60,286 nt of DNA, from contig JAJYCL010000017.1 of the NCBI GenBank assembly GCA_021778415.1, positions 1-60,286 of the forward strand, given 5' to 3'. Made by a program: the position numbers and the translations under genes. Position 1 is the first letter of the stretch; each line of letters opens with the position of its first letter. Origin of the DNA: a bacterium. GTDB lineage: Bacteria; Vulcanimicrobiota; Vulcanimicrobiia; Vulcanimicrobiales; Vulcanimicrobiaceae. Of this stretch, positions 44,330 through 54,038 are shown piece by piece. The notes below the pieces were generated by a model. The model was not told the origin of the DNA, made no database searches, and saw only the letters and a program-made list of their open reading frames with translations.

Positions 44330-44706
44330 GGTGAAATGGTTCGCAGCTTCCACGCGCTGGCAGACCAGGCAATCCCGGCCAAGAAGAAATTCAACCCAAC
44401 AGCAAAACCCAAAAACCACGTCGCAGAAAACGGCCACTGCGCCCAGAGCAGAACCCCCAGCAAGAACGAAGCGAGGGCACTAAAGACGGCCCATCCGTAG
44501 TGTGGAAATCGTAACCAGAGAGCGGCAATACTTCGATAGATCCCGCCAAAGACGAGCAGCGCTGCGAGGAGTAGCGTCGTAATGAGCGCGCCAAGAGCAA
44601 CGACCGATCCAAGCGTTGCACTCGTTTCAAAGATCATCGCAAGAAGGCCCATGATGATCAGCGCGATGCCAAGGCTAAAAAACCACGCCCAATGATGCTG
44701 TTTCAT
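44326..44706 (-). CDS. HdeD/DUF308-like membrane protein
   Basis: 126 residues with about four to five hydrophobic helices in two similar halves, for example WAWFFSLGIALIIMGLLAMI, which is the usual HdeD-family start. HdeD is linked to acid resistance in Escherichia, but most relatives have no known role. It shares four bases with the dnaQ-like gene upstream (44703-44706) and its stop with the giant gene (TTAG). Confidence 0.75.
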   Translation of the reverse strand: MKQHHWAWFFSLGIALIIMGLLAMIFETSATLGSVVALGALITTLLLAALLVFGGIYRSIAALWLRFPHYGWAVFSALASFLLGVLLWAQWPFSATWFLGFAVGLNFFLAGIAWSASAWKLRTISP

Positions 44707-45212
44707 GCGACGGTTTTTTGCAGCGCTTGAATCAGAATATGCGCCGAAACCATGGCATCGGCAAGCGCACGATGGGCATCCAGCTTGGCAATGTGCGGAT
44801 CACGGTCGAGGCGCAAATATTTGCGCAGCGTCTGGTTCTGATGATTCGGTGCTCGTGGAAAAGCGCGCCGAGCCAGTTGCATCGTGCACAGTGAATCGTG
44901 TGAGGCCAAAAAAGGCAAAAAACTCAAATCAAAACGGGCGTTATGGGCAGCCACAATGCGCCCATCGCAGCGAGCAAGGATCTCGGCCTCCAACGCTTCC
45001 ATCGTCGGTGCTTGCGCGACATCCTCATCATAGATGCCATGAATCTGCGAGGCCCGCGCCGGAATCGGCATCTCCGGATTCACCAGCGACGACCATGAAT
45101 CGACCACCCATTGCTCGTCCACTAAGACAACGGCAATCTCGACGACTCGTTCAACCTTGGGATCCAAACCCGTCGTCTCAACATCGACGACGGCGTAACG
45201 CGACTTTTCCAC
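44703..45212 (-). CDS. DnaQ-like 3'-5' exonuclease (DEDDh)
   Basis: 169 residues. Exonuclease motifs: YAVVDVETTGLDP (Exo I), AHNARFDLSFL (Exo II) and DAHRALADAMVSA (Exo III with the His). It lacks polymerase-binding tails, so it could be a proofreading subunit or an RNase T-like enzyme. The start is GTG 45212, with a perfect AGGAGG only three bases upstream, an unusually tight spacing. Confidence 0.85.
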   Translation of the reverse strand: MEKSRYAVVDVETTGLDPKVERVVEIAVVLVDEQWVVDSWSSLVNPEMPIPARASQIHGIYDEDVAQAPTMEALEAEILARCDGRIVAAHNARFDLSFLPFLASHDSLCTMQLARRAFPRAPNHQNQTLRKYLRLDRDPHIAKLDAHRALADAMVSAHILIQALQKTVA

Positions 45213-45258
45213 CTACCTCCTATCGGCAAAACGCCACCCAGTTGGCACACCGGCACGC

Positions 45259-45264
45259 TATGAT
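45259..45264 (+). promoter_or_regulatory. Candidate -10 element upstream of a 19-residue leader ORF and radA
   Basis: TATGAT at 45259-45264 lies six bases before the ATG of the leader ORF, placing the start of transcription about on the ATG itself. No convincing -35 box is seen at the right distance, so this is only a candidate. Confidence 0.35.
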
Positions 45265-45270
45265 ACCCAC

Positions 45271-45330
45271 ATGAGCAGCGATCCTCCCGACGGAAGCGGT
45301 AAACCGGGCGCTTCAGGGAAAGCACCGTAG
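45271..45330 (+). CDS. Possible 19-residue leader peptide before radA
   Basis: ATG 45271 to TAG 45330 encodes MSSDPPDGSGKPGASGKAP, a hydrophilic Gly/Pro-rich peptide. The -10-like TATGAT six bases before it would make the message leaderless. The stop is three bases before the radA ATG, so translation could be coupled. It may also be chance. Confidence 0.3.
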   Translation: MSSDPPDGSGKPGASGKAP

Positions 45331-45333
45331 ACG

Positions 45334-46650
45334 ATGGCGAAAGCGAAATCGGTCTTTTTTTGTCATGCCTGCGGCTTTGAGTCGGCACGCTGGTTGGGCC
45401 GTTGCCCTCAGTGCGAGGCGTGGAACTCCTTCGATGAGCGCCCCTTTTCCGTCGCTTCGACGAAAAATTCGCTGCGCGCCGCTCGCCCGCTTGGTTTGGG
45501 CCCGGTGCCGCTTGCCGATATCGATGAAGCTCGTGTTGCCCGGACGACGACGGGCTTCAAGGAGTTCGATGCGGTCCTAGGCGGCGGCATCGTCCCAGGC
45601 TCACTCGCCCTTGTCGGCGGGCCACCGGGTGCAGGCAAATCCACGCTCCTGCTCCAAATCGCGGCGCGACTCGCCGGGAGCATGCCGGTTGTCTACGTCT
45701 GCGGCGAGGAGTCGGCCGCCCAAGTGAAATTACGAGCGCAACGGTTGGGAATCGGCGGCGATCTGCTCGTCTATCCGGAAACGAATCTTCGCGATGTCCT
45801 CTCGCACGTCAACGATATTCGCCCACGCGTCCTGATCGTCGATTCGATTCAAACCGTGTGGCTCCCGGAAGCCGAATCTTACGCCGGAAGCGTCACGCAA
45901 ATCCGCGATTGCACGCAAGCACTCATGGAATACGCAAAGCGAACCGACTGCGCCACCTTTCTCGTCGGTCATGTCACCAAAGACGGCGCAATCGCCGGCC
46001 CGCGTTTGCTCGAACATCTCGTCGATACCGTTCTCTACTTCGAAGGCGAAACCGGAGGCGAACATCGGATTGTTCGTGCGTACAAAAATCGCTTCGGATC
46101 GATCGACGAAATCTGCGTCTTTGCGATGCGCGATACGGGCTTACACGAAGTCGAAAATCCTTCCGAACTCTTTCTCGCCGGCCGCGGTGCGCGACCGAGC
46201 GGGAGTTGCGTTGTTGCATCGATCGTCGGCACGCGACCGGTGCTCGTCGAAGTGCAGGCGCTGGTTGGCGAAACGAGCTACGGAACGCCGCGACGCCTCG
46301 CAAATAACATCGATCAGGCTCGGCTTGCGATGATTCTCGCGGTATTAGAACGACGAGTCGGGTTGCATCTTGGAACGCACGATGTCTATGCCTCCGTCGC
46401 CGGCGGCTTACGCGTCAACGAGCCTGCCGCAGATCTCGGGATTGCCCTGGCGATCGCGTCCTCGTTTCGCAACCGAGCGCTCGTCTCCGATGCCGTCGCG
46501 TTCGGTGAGCTTGGGCTCTCGGGAGAACTCCGCGCCGTCAACGCCGGAGCTCGCCGCATTGCCGAAGCAAAAAAGCTGGGGTACGGTACGGTGTATTCGC
46601 CCGATGCCTATGCGGATATTGCCCTCGCCATCGGCGCCGCACTGGAGTAG
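45334..46650 (+). CDS. radA: DNA repair protein RadA (Sms)
   Basis: 438 residues. The N-terminal zinc finger has CHAC and CPQC separated by GFESARWLGR. The RecA-like ATPase has Walker A GGPPGAGKSTLLLQ and the RadA-specific KNRFG (YKNRFGSIDE), and a Lon-protease-like domain ends the protein. It unwinds recombination intermediates. Here radA leads a radA-ftcD-M16 peptidase run; in Firmicutes it precedes disA-yacL, and neither follows here. Confidence 0.95.
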   Translation: MAKAKSVFFCHACGFESARWLGRCPQCEAWNSFDERPFSVASTKNSLRAARPLGLGPVPLADIDEARVARTTTGFKEFDAVLGGGIVPGSLALVGGPPGAGKSTLLLQIAARLAGSMPVVYVCGEESAAQVKLRAQRLGIGGDLLVYPETNLRDVLSHVNDIRPRVLIVDSIQTVWLPEAESYAGSVTQIRDCTQALMEYAKRTDCATFLVGHVTKDGAIAGPRLLEHLVDTVLYFEGETGGEHRIVRAYKNRFGSIDEICVFAMRDTGLHEVENPSELFLAGRGARPSGSCVVASIVGTRPVLVEVQALVGETSYGTPRRLANNIDQARLAMILAVLERRVGLHLGTHDVYASVAGGLRVNEPAADLGIALAIASSFRNRALVSDAVAFGELGLSGELRAVNAGARRIAEAKKLGYGTVYSPDAYADIALAIGAALE

Positions 46651-46653
46651 CGC

Positions 46654-47490
46654 ATGGCGGCACTCTTTGAAATCGTTCCCAATATCAGCGAAGGCCGCGA
46701 TCGCTCGGTGATCGATGAAGCCGTCGCCGGCGTCGAAGCGACGGGAGCAAAACTTCTGCACCGCACCTCCGATCCTACGCATCATCGAAGCGTCCTCACG
46801 ATTGCCGGGACAGGCGATCAATGCGTCGCTGCATCCGTGGCCTTGGCCGAAATCGCCGCAAAGCATATCGATCTGCGAACCCATCGGGGCGTGCATCCCC
46901 GGATCGGTGCGCTCGATGTCCTCCCGTTCGTCCCGCTTCGCGATGCAACCATGGCGCAGGCCGTTGCGCTCGCGCACGAAGCCGGAGCTCGCATATGGGA
47001 ACGGCTTCGCATTCCCGCCTTCTATTACGGGCAGGCCGCTCGCAACCCCAAATTTCGACTGCTCTCCCAGGCTCGTCGCGGCGAATTCGAGGCCCTCGCA
47101 ACACGCGCGGATGCCCCCGATACGGGTGACATCCGCCTCCATCCAAGCGCCGGAGCGATAGCTATCGGTGCTCGAAAGATTCTCGTGGCCTTTAACGTCG
47201 TGCTCGCATCGGGGAATCTCCAGATTGCCAAACGGATTGCAGCACAGATTCGGGAACGCAACGGGGGCTTTCGCACGTTACGTGCCTTGGGATTCCAAAT
47301 CGATGCAACGCATGTCCAAGTCTCGCTCAATATCACCGATGTATACGCGACACCCATCGCGCTAATCGTCGAAACCATTCGTACCCTCGCAGCCAAAGAC
47401 ACCATCGCAATCGATCATTGCGAACTCATCGGCCTACTTCCGCGCGACGCCGTCAGCGACGTCGCACGAACCACTCTTGGAGTATCGTGA
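46654..47490 (+). CDS. Glutamate formimidoyltransferase (FtcD N-terminal type)
   Basis: 278 residues. VPNISEGRD, HHRSVLTIAG, the catalytic-region HRGVHPRIGALDVLPFVP and IAIGARKILVAFNV are diagnostic. Only the formiminotransferase half is present, without the cyclodeaminase domain, as is usual in bacteria. It moves the formimino group between formiminoglutamate and tetrahydrofolate. No histidine-degradation gene is near. It starts three bases after radA and overlaps the M16 gene by 4 bases (GTGA). Confidence 0.88.
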   Translation: MAALFEIVPNISEGRDRSVIDEAVAGVEATGAKLLHRTSDPTHHRSVLTIAGTGDQCVAASVALAEIAAKHIDLRTHRGVHPRIGALDVLPFVPLRDATMAQAVALAHEAGARIWERLRIPAFYYGQAARNPKFRLLSQARRGEFEALATRADAPDTGDIRLHPSAGAIAIGARKILVAFNVVLASGNLQIAKRIAAQIRERNGGFRTLRALGFQIDATHVQVSLNITDVYATPIALIVETIRTLAAKDTIAIDHCELIGLLPRDAVSDVARTTLGVS

Positions 47491-50165
47491 AACATTATAT
47501 TCTCGCCGCCGTTGCGGCAGTTCTGTTGCTTGGTGTCGCTCCCGTTGCACCCCCTAGCCCCGGCGATGCCGGCATCTACGAGACGCGCCTAGCAAACGGT
47601 CTTCGCGTTTTAGTCGTCGAGGATGCGTCGGTGCCCGTCGTGCAAACCGGTGTTTGGTATCGCTTTGGATCGATCAACGAACCGGTCGGCGATTACGGGC
47701 TTGCTCATGCCCTCGAGCACATGATGTTCCGCGGTACGACGGATCTTTCTTCGGGCGGCTTGGATGATCTCGTCGCTCGTCTCGGCGCGCAAATGAACGC
47801 CACGACGAGCTACGATTACACGCATTTTTATTTTGTCGTTCCGGCGGATAAGGTCAACGTTGCACTCGGCATCGAAGCCGACCGAATGTCGCGTCTTGCA
47901 TTGGCACCATCGCAATGGAAGATCGAGCAACGAGCGGTGCTCAACGAACTTGATGGCGATGCCTCTTCTCCGATTCTCAACTTGCTTTCTCGCGTTCGCG
48001 CCGCAGCCTATCCCAATTTGCCGCTCGGCCGCACGCCCATTGGTCTACGCAGCGATGTCGCGCGCGCGACAACGACGCAACTTCGCTCCCTCTACACCAC
48101 CTGGTATCGCCCGGGAAATGCAACGCTTGTTATCAGCGGCGATGTCCGTCACGACGCGGTCTTTGCGTTAGCGCGGAAATATTTTGCCGCGATTCCGGCG
48201 GGCGTAACGCCGGCACACCCGGCCATCGATACCACTGCGCACATCGGAGCCACGGTGGAAGCGGAGTTCCCGTCGCCGTTCGAGATTCTCGATCTCGCCT
48301 ACGCCGTGCCCGGAGACAGCCAGGCTGGGGAACCTGCGATCAGTACGCTGGCAACATTCATCAACAATCAAAACGCGCCGTTCTATCAATCGCTCGTCGC
48401 AAGTAATGTCGCTCTCGCCGTTCAAGCGAATGCCGATACGCAAGTTCAGGGCGGCCTGTTGCACGTTTTCATCGTGCTCAATCCAGGGCATTCTGCCGAT
48501 GTCGCTCAGACGATCTTCCAATCTCAAATGAACTCCATCATAGCGAACGGTATTCCGCCAGAACTCGCCCACGACGCAAAACGCATGACGATTGCCCAGC
48601 GGCTTTATTCCGCCGACTCTATCGATGGGCTCGAATACCTTGCCGGATACACCTACGGAATTATCGGTGAAAAAGTCTCCGATGAAGATCATCGACTTGC
48701 TGCGTTGACGGAAGCCGATTTACAAGCTGCCGCAAAACGCTGGCTCTCGCGTCCGACGGTCGTGGGCCATTTGAGGCCCAACGAAACGCCTCCGAAATCG
48801 ACATCCAACAAAAGCACGGCGAACGCGACCGATTCATTCGGAGGCCGCGAACCCAAAGGCCCGATTATGATTCCGGCATGGATGAAAACAGCGGCCATGC
48901 AACCGACGACGGCGCGCAGCGTCCTCGCACCCATCCGCTTTACGCTTCCGAATGGCCTTCACGTGCTTTTTCAACGGAAAGCGGATCGCCCAACCTTCAC
49001 GCTCCAAGGAAAAATTACAACGTTACCAAGCTTCGAACCACCGGGGCAAAAGGGGATTGCGCAACTTGCCAGTTCCGTTGCAAATTACGGGAGCAAGGCG
49101 TATTCGTTTGCCCGGCGCCGCTCGCTCGTTGATGGCATGGGCGCATATCTCTCGACGGGCTCGTCATTCTCCATCACGGGAACGCCCGATCATTTTGCAC
49201 AGTTGCTCACCATTCTTGCGGACGGTGAATTACATCCGACGTTTGCCGAGCCTTGGTTTTCACTTGAACGCGGTCAACTGGCCAATACCGTCGACAGCGA
49301 AAATCATCTTGCCGGCGTTTTGGCGCAAAGGGCATATTTGCGTATTCTCTTGCAGCCCGGCGATCCGACACTTCGCGAGGTCACCCACGACCATGCAATG
49401 GCCCTCACTCGCTCCGACCTTCTGGACTATACCCACCGCTACTGGCGCCCGGATCTCACAACCATCGTCATCGTCGGCGATCTGGATATCGCAACCGTGA
49501 AGAAAGATCTCACAACGGCATTCGGCGACTGGCGCAACGATGGGCCAAAACCGAATCTCGCCGAATTACCGCTGGCTGCCGCGCATTCGGCTTCCGCTTG
49601 GATCCAAACGGACGCCAATCAAGTCACTGTCGAGCTTGGGATGCCTGGCATCTCCAGTGCAGATCGCGATTACGATGCCGCCCGCCTGTTGGTACAAATC
49701 CTCGGAGGCCCCGGTGTCTTTGAATCTCGTCTTTTTCAAAACTTGCGCCAACGAACGGGACTTGTCTATAGCGTCTCGGCCGATCTCTCCTCGAATCAAC
49801 GTCGCGGCGACCTCTCGATTACGTTTGCGACCGGCCCTGAGCGCGTTGCCCGCGCCATCGCCCTCGTTCGCGAACAACTGAGAAACCTTCAAGCGCATCC
49901 CGTCTCGCAACGCGAACTTGACGACGCGCGCCAACGCCTCGTTGTCACCGCGCTACTTGACGAAGCATCGGCCGACGGCCAAGCTGAACAACTCATGCAT
50001 CTTGCAAATAACGGACTATCAGCGAACTATTATCAGACCCTAGGCGCGCGACTGGCGCACATCACACCGGCCGATCTGCAACGCGTTGCCAAACGCATCT
50101 TGCAACCGGATCGCCTAGCCCAAGTATTCACCGGTCCCCGAGGCTATTGGTCCGACGGCCAATAA
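47487..50165 (+). CDS. M16-family zinc metallopeptidase, two-domain, secreted
   Basis: 892 residues. A GTG start at 47487 with GGAG four bases upstream gives a clear signal peptide, (V)KHYILAAVAAVLLLGVAP. The first M16 module has the inverted zinc site HALEHMMFRGT and a downstream Glu in KIEQRAVLNELDG. The second module (~residues 490-892) keeps the fold (RQRTGLVYSVSADL) but has no HxxEH, as in pitrilysin-type enzymes, and closes the chamber. It probably degrades peptides outside the cytoplasm. The longer frame from 47418 is antisense noise inside ftcD. Confidence 0.9.
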   Translation: MKHYILAAVAAVLLLGVAPVAPPSPGDAGIYETRLANGLRVLVVEDASVPVVQTGVWYRFGSINEPVGDYGLAHALEHMMFRGTTDLSSGGLDDLVARLGAQMNATTSYDYTHFYFVVPADKVNVALGIEADRMSRLALAPSQWKIEQRAVLNELDGDASSPILNLLSRVRAAAYPNLPLGRTPIGLRSDVARATTTQLRSLYTTWYRPGNATLVISGDVRHDAVFALARKYFAAIPAGVTPAHPAIDTTAHIGATVEAEFPSPFEILDLAYAVPGDSQAGEPAISTLATFINNQNAPFYQSLVASNVALAVQANADTQVQGGLLHVFIVLNPGHSADVAQTIFQSQMNSIIANGIPPELAHDAKRMTIAQRLYSADSIDGLEYLAGYTYGIIGEKVSDEDHRLAALTEADLQAAAKRWLSRPTVVGHLRPNETPPKSTSNKSTANATDSFGGREPKGPIMIPAWMKTAAMQPTTARSVLAPIRFTLPNGLHVLFQRKADRPTFTLQGKITTLPSFEPPGQKGIAQLASSVANYGSKAYSFARRRSLVDGMGAYLSTGSSFSITGTPDHFAQLLTILADGELHPTFAEPWFSLERGQLANTVDSENHLAGVLAQRAYLRILLQPGDPTLREVTHDHAMALTRSDLLDYTHRYWRPDLTTIVIVGDLDIATVKKDLTTAFGDWRNDGPKPNLAELPLAAAHSASAWIQTDANQVTVELGMPGISSADRDYDAARLLVQILGGPGVFESRLFQNLRQRTGLVYSVSADLSSNQRRGDLSITFATGPERVARAIALVREQLRNLQAHPVSQRELDDARQRLVVTALLDEASADGQAEQLMHLANNGLSANYYQTLGARLAHITPADLQRVAKRILQPDRLAQVFTGPRGYWSDGQ

Positions 50166-50179
50166 CACCGCAACCGAAC

Positions 50180-50735
50180 GAGCGAGCACCCCGAAGCACG
50201 CCCCTTCGAGACGCGCACTACGTGCGCTCCTCAGGGTGACAATGCCCTGTCATGCCGACAAGCGTCTCTGTCATGCCGAGGAACCTATCTGTCATGCTGA
50301 GGAGCGAGCAAAGCGAGCGTCTCGAAGCATCATCGAAACGGAGCACGCGGAGCGTGCAACCTTTTGGTCCCCCCTTCGAGACGCGCACTGCGTGCGCTCC
50401 TCAGGGTGACAATGCCCTGTCATGCCGACAAGCGTCTCTGTCATGCTGAGGAGCGAGCAAAGCGAGCGTCTCGAAGCATCATCGAAACGGAGCACGCGAA
50501 GCGTGCAACCTTTTGGGTCGCCCTTCGAGACGCGCACTACGTGCGCTCCTCAGGGTGACATCCGTCATGCTGAGGAGCGAGCAAAGCGAGCGTCTCGAAG
50601 CATCATCGAAACGGAGCACGCGGAGCGTGCAACCTTTTGGGTCGCCCTTCGAGACGCGCACTACGTGCGCTCCTCAGGGTGACATCCGTCATGCTGAGGA
50701 GCGAGCGAAGCGAGCGTCTCGAAGCACGAGAAGCA
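50180..50735 (+). repeat. Second palindromic repeat array, partly a ~124-bp tandem repeat
   Basis: No gene here. Copies of the same TCATGCTGAGGAGC ... GTCTCGAAG element start at 50291, 50440, 50564 and 50688, joined by a second hairpin (GCACGCggaGCGTGC) and an inverted end (CTTCGAGACGCGCACTacGTGCGCTCCTCAGGGTGACA, shown in two parts: CTTCGAGACGCGCACT and GTGCGCTCCTCAGGGTGACA). Spacing is 149, 124 and 124 bases. It fills the gap between two tail-to-tail genes and uses a different central hairpin (GAGCgaGCaaaGCgaGCGTC) from the array at 8.7-9.5 kb. Confidence 0.92.
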
Positions 50736-50746
50736 CGGCCCCGGTG

Positions 50747-51931
50747 CTAGACTTCGAAGAGTCCTGCGGCTCCCATGCCGCCGCCGACGCACATGGTCAC
50801 GACGACGTATTTTTCACCGCGGCGTTTTGCCTCGATGAGTCCATGCATAGTCATGCGAGCTCCGGACATGCCGTAGGGATGTCCGATTGAGATCGCGCCA
50901 CCATCGACGTTGAACTTCTCATTCGGAATTCCTAAGATATTGCGGCAATACACGGTCTGCACCGCGAATGCCTCATTAAGTTCCCATACTCCGATGTCAT
51001 CGATTTTCAGGTTATGACGACGGAGCAATTCCGGAACCGCATAGGCTGGGCCGATACCCATTTCGCTCGGCTCGCATCCCGCGACGACAAACCCGCGATA
51101 CGCACCGAGGATAGTGAGGCCGCGTTTTTCTGCAACGGCACGCTCCATGATGACAAGTGCCGCTCCGCCATCGGAAAGTTGCGACGCATTGCCAGCGGTG
51201 ATGGTCGTCTCTTTGATGCCGGGGACGGCACCTTTGAGCGATGCAAGGCCCTCAAGTGTCGTATCGGCCCGATTGCCTTCGTCGCGCGTGAGCGTGAAGA
51301 ACTCCTCGGTCACGACACCCGTTTCTTTCTCCTGATTGTATTTCCACGCCGGCAGCGGGACGATCTCCGCATCGAAACGACCGGCCGCTTGCGCCGCAGC
51401 CGTACGTTGTTGACTTTGGAACGCATATTCATCCTGCGCTTCACGCGAGACGTTGTATTTTTTTGCAACGAGATCGGCTGTGTAGAGCATCGGCATATAG
51501 ACATCCGGCGTGTGGCGCAGGAGCCATTCATCGGTGAAATGCGACATGTTCATGTCGTTTTGCACGAGGCTGATGGATTCGACACCTCCGGCAACAACCA
51601 CATCGGAGTGATCGACGATCACCCGTTTTGCGGCTGATGCGATGGCATCGAGGCCCGATGCGCAGAAGCGACTAACGGTGTGGCCAGGTACGCTGACGGG
51701 AAGACCCGCGCGCAACGCTGCGGTACGACCGATGTTATTTCCCGTCGAGCCCTCCGGCAAACCGGAGCCAACGACGACATCGTCTACTTCCTTAGGATCG
51801 ATACTCGCACGTTCAAGTGCGGCTCGGATCGCGTGGCCGACGAGCGTCGGCCCCGACGTTTGATTGAATGCACCACGATAGGCGCGACCGATCGGCGTGC
51901 GCGCGACCGAAACTATGACCGCTTCACGCAT
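50747..51931 (-). CDS. Acetyl-CoA acyltransferase (thiolase)
   Basis: 394 residues. The acyl-binding Cys is in [15 protein letters not shown], the catalytic His in [14 protein letters not shown] and the second Cys in [19 protein letters not shown] 51931 with AAGGAG seven bases upstream is the start; the frame to 51979 is a shadow. Last gene of the fadE-fadB-fadA transcript, catalysing thiolytic cleavage in beta-oxidation (or the reverse). Overlaps fadB by 8 bases. Confidence 0.93.
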   Translation of the reverse strand: MREAVIVSVARTPIGRAYRGAFNQTSGPTLVGHAIRAALERASIDPKEVDDVVVGSGLPEGSTGNNIGRTAALRAGLPVSVPGHTVSRFCASGLDAIASAAKRVIVDHSDVVVAGGVESISLVQNDMNMSHFTDEWLLRHTPDVYMPMLYTADLVAKKYNVSREAQDEYAFQSQQRTAAAQAAGRFDAEIVPLPAWKYNQEKETGVVTEEFFTLTRDEGNRADTTLEGLASLKGAVPGIKETTITAGNASQLSDGGAALVIMERAVAEKRGLTILGAYRGFVVAGCEPSEMGIGPAYAVPELLRRHNLKIDDIGVWELNEAFAVQTVYCRNILGIPNEKFNVDGGAISIGHPYGMSGARMTMHGLIEAKRRGEKYVVVTMCVGGGMGAAGLFEV

Positions 51932-54038
51932 GCGCGAGCTCCTTTGTATATAAGGCAAAAGTTTTTCCGGTGCGAGCAAGCTCCGTTAAGAGCGGGGCCG
52001 GCTCCCACTGTTTTCCGTATTTCTTGGCAAACTCGGACAGACGAGCGTGGACCTCTTTAAGACCACGAGCATCCGCATACCACATCGGTCCGCCAACATG
52101 CGGCGGGAATCCATAGCCGTACACATAGACGATATCGATATCGCCCGCACGCAAGGCGACGCCTTCTTCGAGGAGATAGGCACCGCGGTTGACGAGCGCG
52201 AGAATCAAGCGATCGAGAATTTCCGCATCGTCGATTTCGTGCTTTGCAACACCAGCCTTTGCCGCAGCTTCGGCAAAGAGCGCTTCCACTTCAGGATCCG
52301 GAATCGGTTCGCGGCCTTTGCCGACAGCCTTATCGTATTTGAAATACCCAGCCATCGTCTTTTGACCCAATCGCTTCATCTCGACGAGGCGATTGATCAC
52401 ATCCGTGCGTGCACTGACAACATCCGGACGCGCCTTGCCGATATGCCAAGCGACATCGATCCCCGAAAGATCACCCATTGCAAACGGTCCCATCGGGAAT
52501 CCGAAGGCTTTCGCCACGCCATCGATGCGTGCCAACGAGACGCCTTCTTCGGCCATCGCTCCGGCAGCACCGGCATAATCGAATACCATCCGGTTACCGA
52601 TAAATCCAAACGCATTCGCCGAAAGAACCGACGTTTTGCGCAACGCTTTGCCAAGCTTAAATGCCGTCGCCAAGGTTTGCGCCGACGTGTCTTTGCCGCG
52701 CACGATTTCGAGCAACGGCATGATGTTGGCCGGAACGAAGAAGTGCAGTCCGAGAAATTTATCGGGGCGCTTCGTGACCGAGGCCATTTCGTCGATGTCG
52801 AGGGTCGATGTATTCGAAGCAAGCAGACAACTCGGTTTGCAGAGCTCATCGAGTTTCGCAAAGACTTGCTTTTTAACGTCCATCGACTCAAAGACCGCTT
52901 CGATAACGACGTCGACATCATCGAGCGCGGAATAATCGTCGGTGAAGGTGATGGACTGACCGAGTTTCCAGGCTTGTTCCTGGGTTAACTTGCCCTTTTG
53001 CACTTGATACATAAACATGCCGAACACGGTCTGTTTTGCTTTTTCCACCGCGTCATAATTGGAATCGATGACGACGGATGGGATGCCGGCTTGCGCAAAC
53101 GTAATGGCGATGCCGGAGCCCATGGTGCCGGCACCAATGACACCGGCCTTTTTAATTTCAAGCGGTTCGGCGGCGGCAAGGCCCGGAACTTTCGAGAGTT
53201 CACGCTCGGCAAAGAAGATATGTCGCAACGCAGCCGACGGCGCAGAGCGAACCAGTTCTTCAAAAAGTCGAGCTTCGCGCGCAATGCCAAAGGCAAACGG
53301 AAGCGTGACGGCGGCCTCAACGGCATCGATGAGTTTGTGCGCCGCGAATCCGCCGCTTTGCTCCTTGGGAACCATCTTATGCGCCTGAGAAACAATGAAC
53401 GGCGCAGCATTATTGGGAATCCCTTTGGCAATCCATGGCTTCATGGCGGAAATGCGTCGTTTTACGGGGTGTTCGTTGATAAACGCGACGGCGGCAGCAA
53501 CGACGTCACCATCGACGACTTCATCGATCACGCCAAGTGTTTTTGCCTTTTCAGCCGCATGCGTCGATCCTTTGAGCATGAATTCGAGCGCTGCCTGCGC
53601 GCCGATAAGACGCGGTAAACGTTGCGTACCGCCGGCACCGGGCAGCAAGCCCAGTTTAATTTCCGGAAGTCCGACTTTGGATTTCGGCGTTGCTAAGCGA
53701 TAATCGCAGGTGAGCGAGAGTTCGAGTCCGCCACCGAGTGCATTTCCGTCGATTGCCACGGCGTATGGTTTATTGCTTGCTTCGATTGCAAGAAGGACAT
53801 CGCGAACCGTCTTGGTTTCCGGTGTCGGTTCTGTCGAAAAATCATTGACATCGGCACCGCCGGAAAAAATTCCATTGGCTCCCGTAATGACAACGGCTTT
53901 CACCGACGCATCGCTCTCGGCCGCTTGCACGGCCGAGAGGAGGAGTGCGGAAAACGCGAACGAGAGCGCATTGACCGGCGCGTTATCGAGCGTAAGAACG
54001 CGCACGCCATCGCGATCATTCACATGGACTTGCGCCAT
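51924..54038 (-). CDS. Bifunctional enoyl-CoA hydratase / 3-hydroxyacyl-CoA dehydrogenase
   Basis: 704 residues. The N-terminal crotonase domain shows GGADVNDFS and [15 protein letters not shown] with [13 protein letters not shown]. The dehydrogenase part begins [16 protein letters not shown] (NAD), with the catalytic [17 protein letters not shown], and the C-terminal domain ends with [19 protein letters not shown]. It matches the FadB/FadJ domain order. The start shares one base with the fadE stop (TAATG). Confidence 0.93.
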   Translation of the reverse strand: MAQVHVNDRDGVRVLTLDNAPVNALSFAFSALLLSAVQAAESDASVKAVVITGANGIFSGGADVNDFSTEPTPETKTVRDVLLAIEASNKPYAVAIDGNALGGGLELSLTCDYRLATPKSKVGLPEIKLGLLPGAGGTQRLPRLIGAQAALEFMLKGSTHAAEKAKTLGVIDEVVDGDVVAAAVAFINEHPVKRRISAMKPWIAKGIPNNAAPFIVSQAHKMVPKEQSGGFAAHKLIDAVEAAVTLPFAFGIAREARLFEELVRSAPSAALRHIFFAERELSKVPGLAAAEPLEIKKAGVIGAGTMGSGIAITFAQAGIPSVVIDSNYDAVEKAKQTVFGMFMYQVQKGKLTQEQAWKLGQSITFTDDYSALDDVDVVIEAVFESMDVKKQVFAKLDELCKPSCLLASNTSTLDIDEMASVTKRPDKFLGLHFFVPANIMPLLEIVRGKDTSAQTLATAFKLGKALRKTSVLSANAFGFIGNRMVFDYAGAAGAMAEEGVSLARIDGVAKAFGFPMGPFAMGDLSGIDVAWHIGKARPDVVSARTDVINRLVEMKRLGQKTMAGYFKYDKAVGKGREPIPDPEVEALFAEAAAKAGVAKHEIDDAEILDRLILALVNRGAYLLEEGVALRAGDIDIVYVYGYGFPPHVGGPMWYADARGLKEVHARLSEFAKKYGKQWEPAPLLTELARTGKTFALYTKELAHA

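Noticed and set aside
52047-52988. 313-residue plus-strand ORF
   Set aside because: Antisense to the fadB-type gene; no family motif and no upstream ribosome site.
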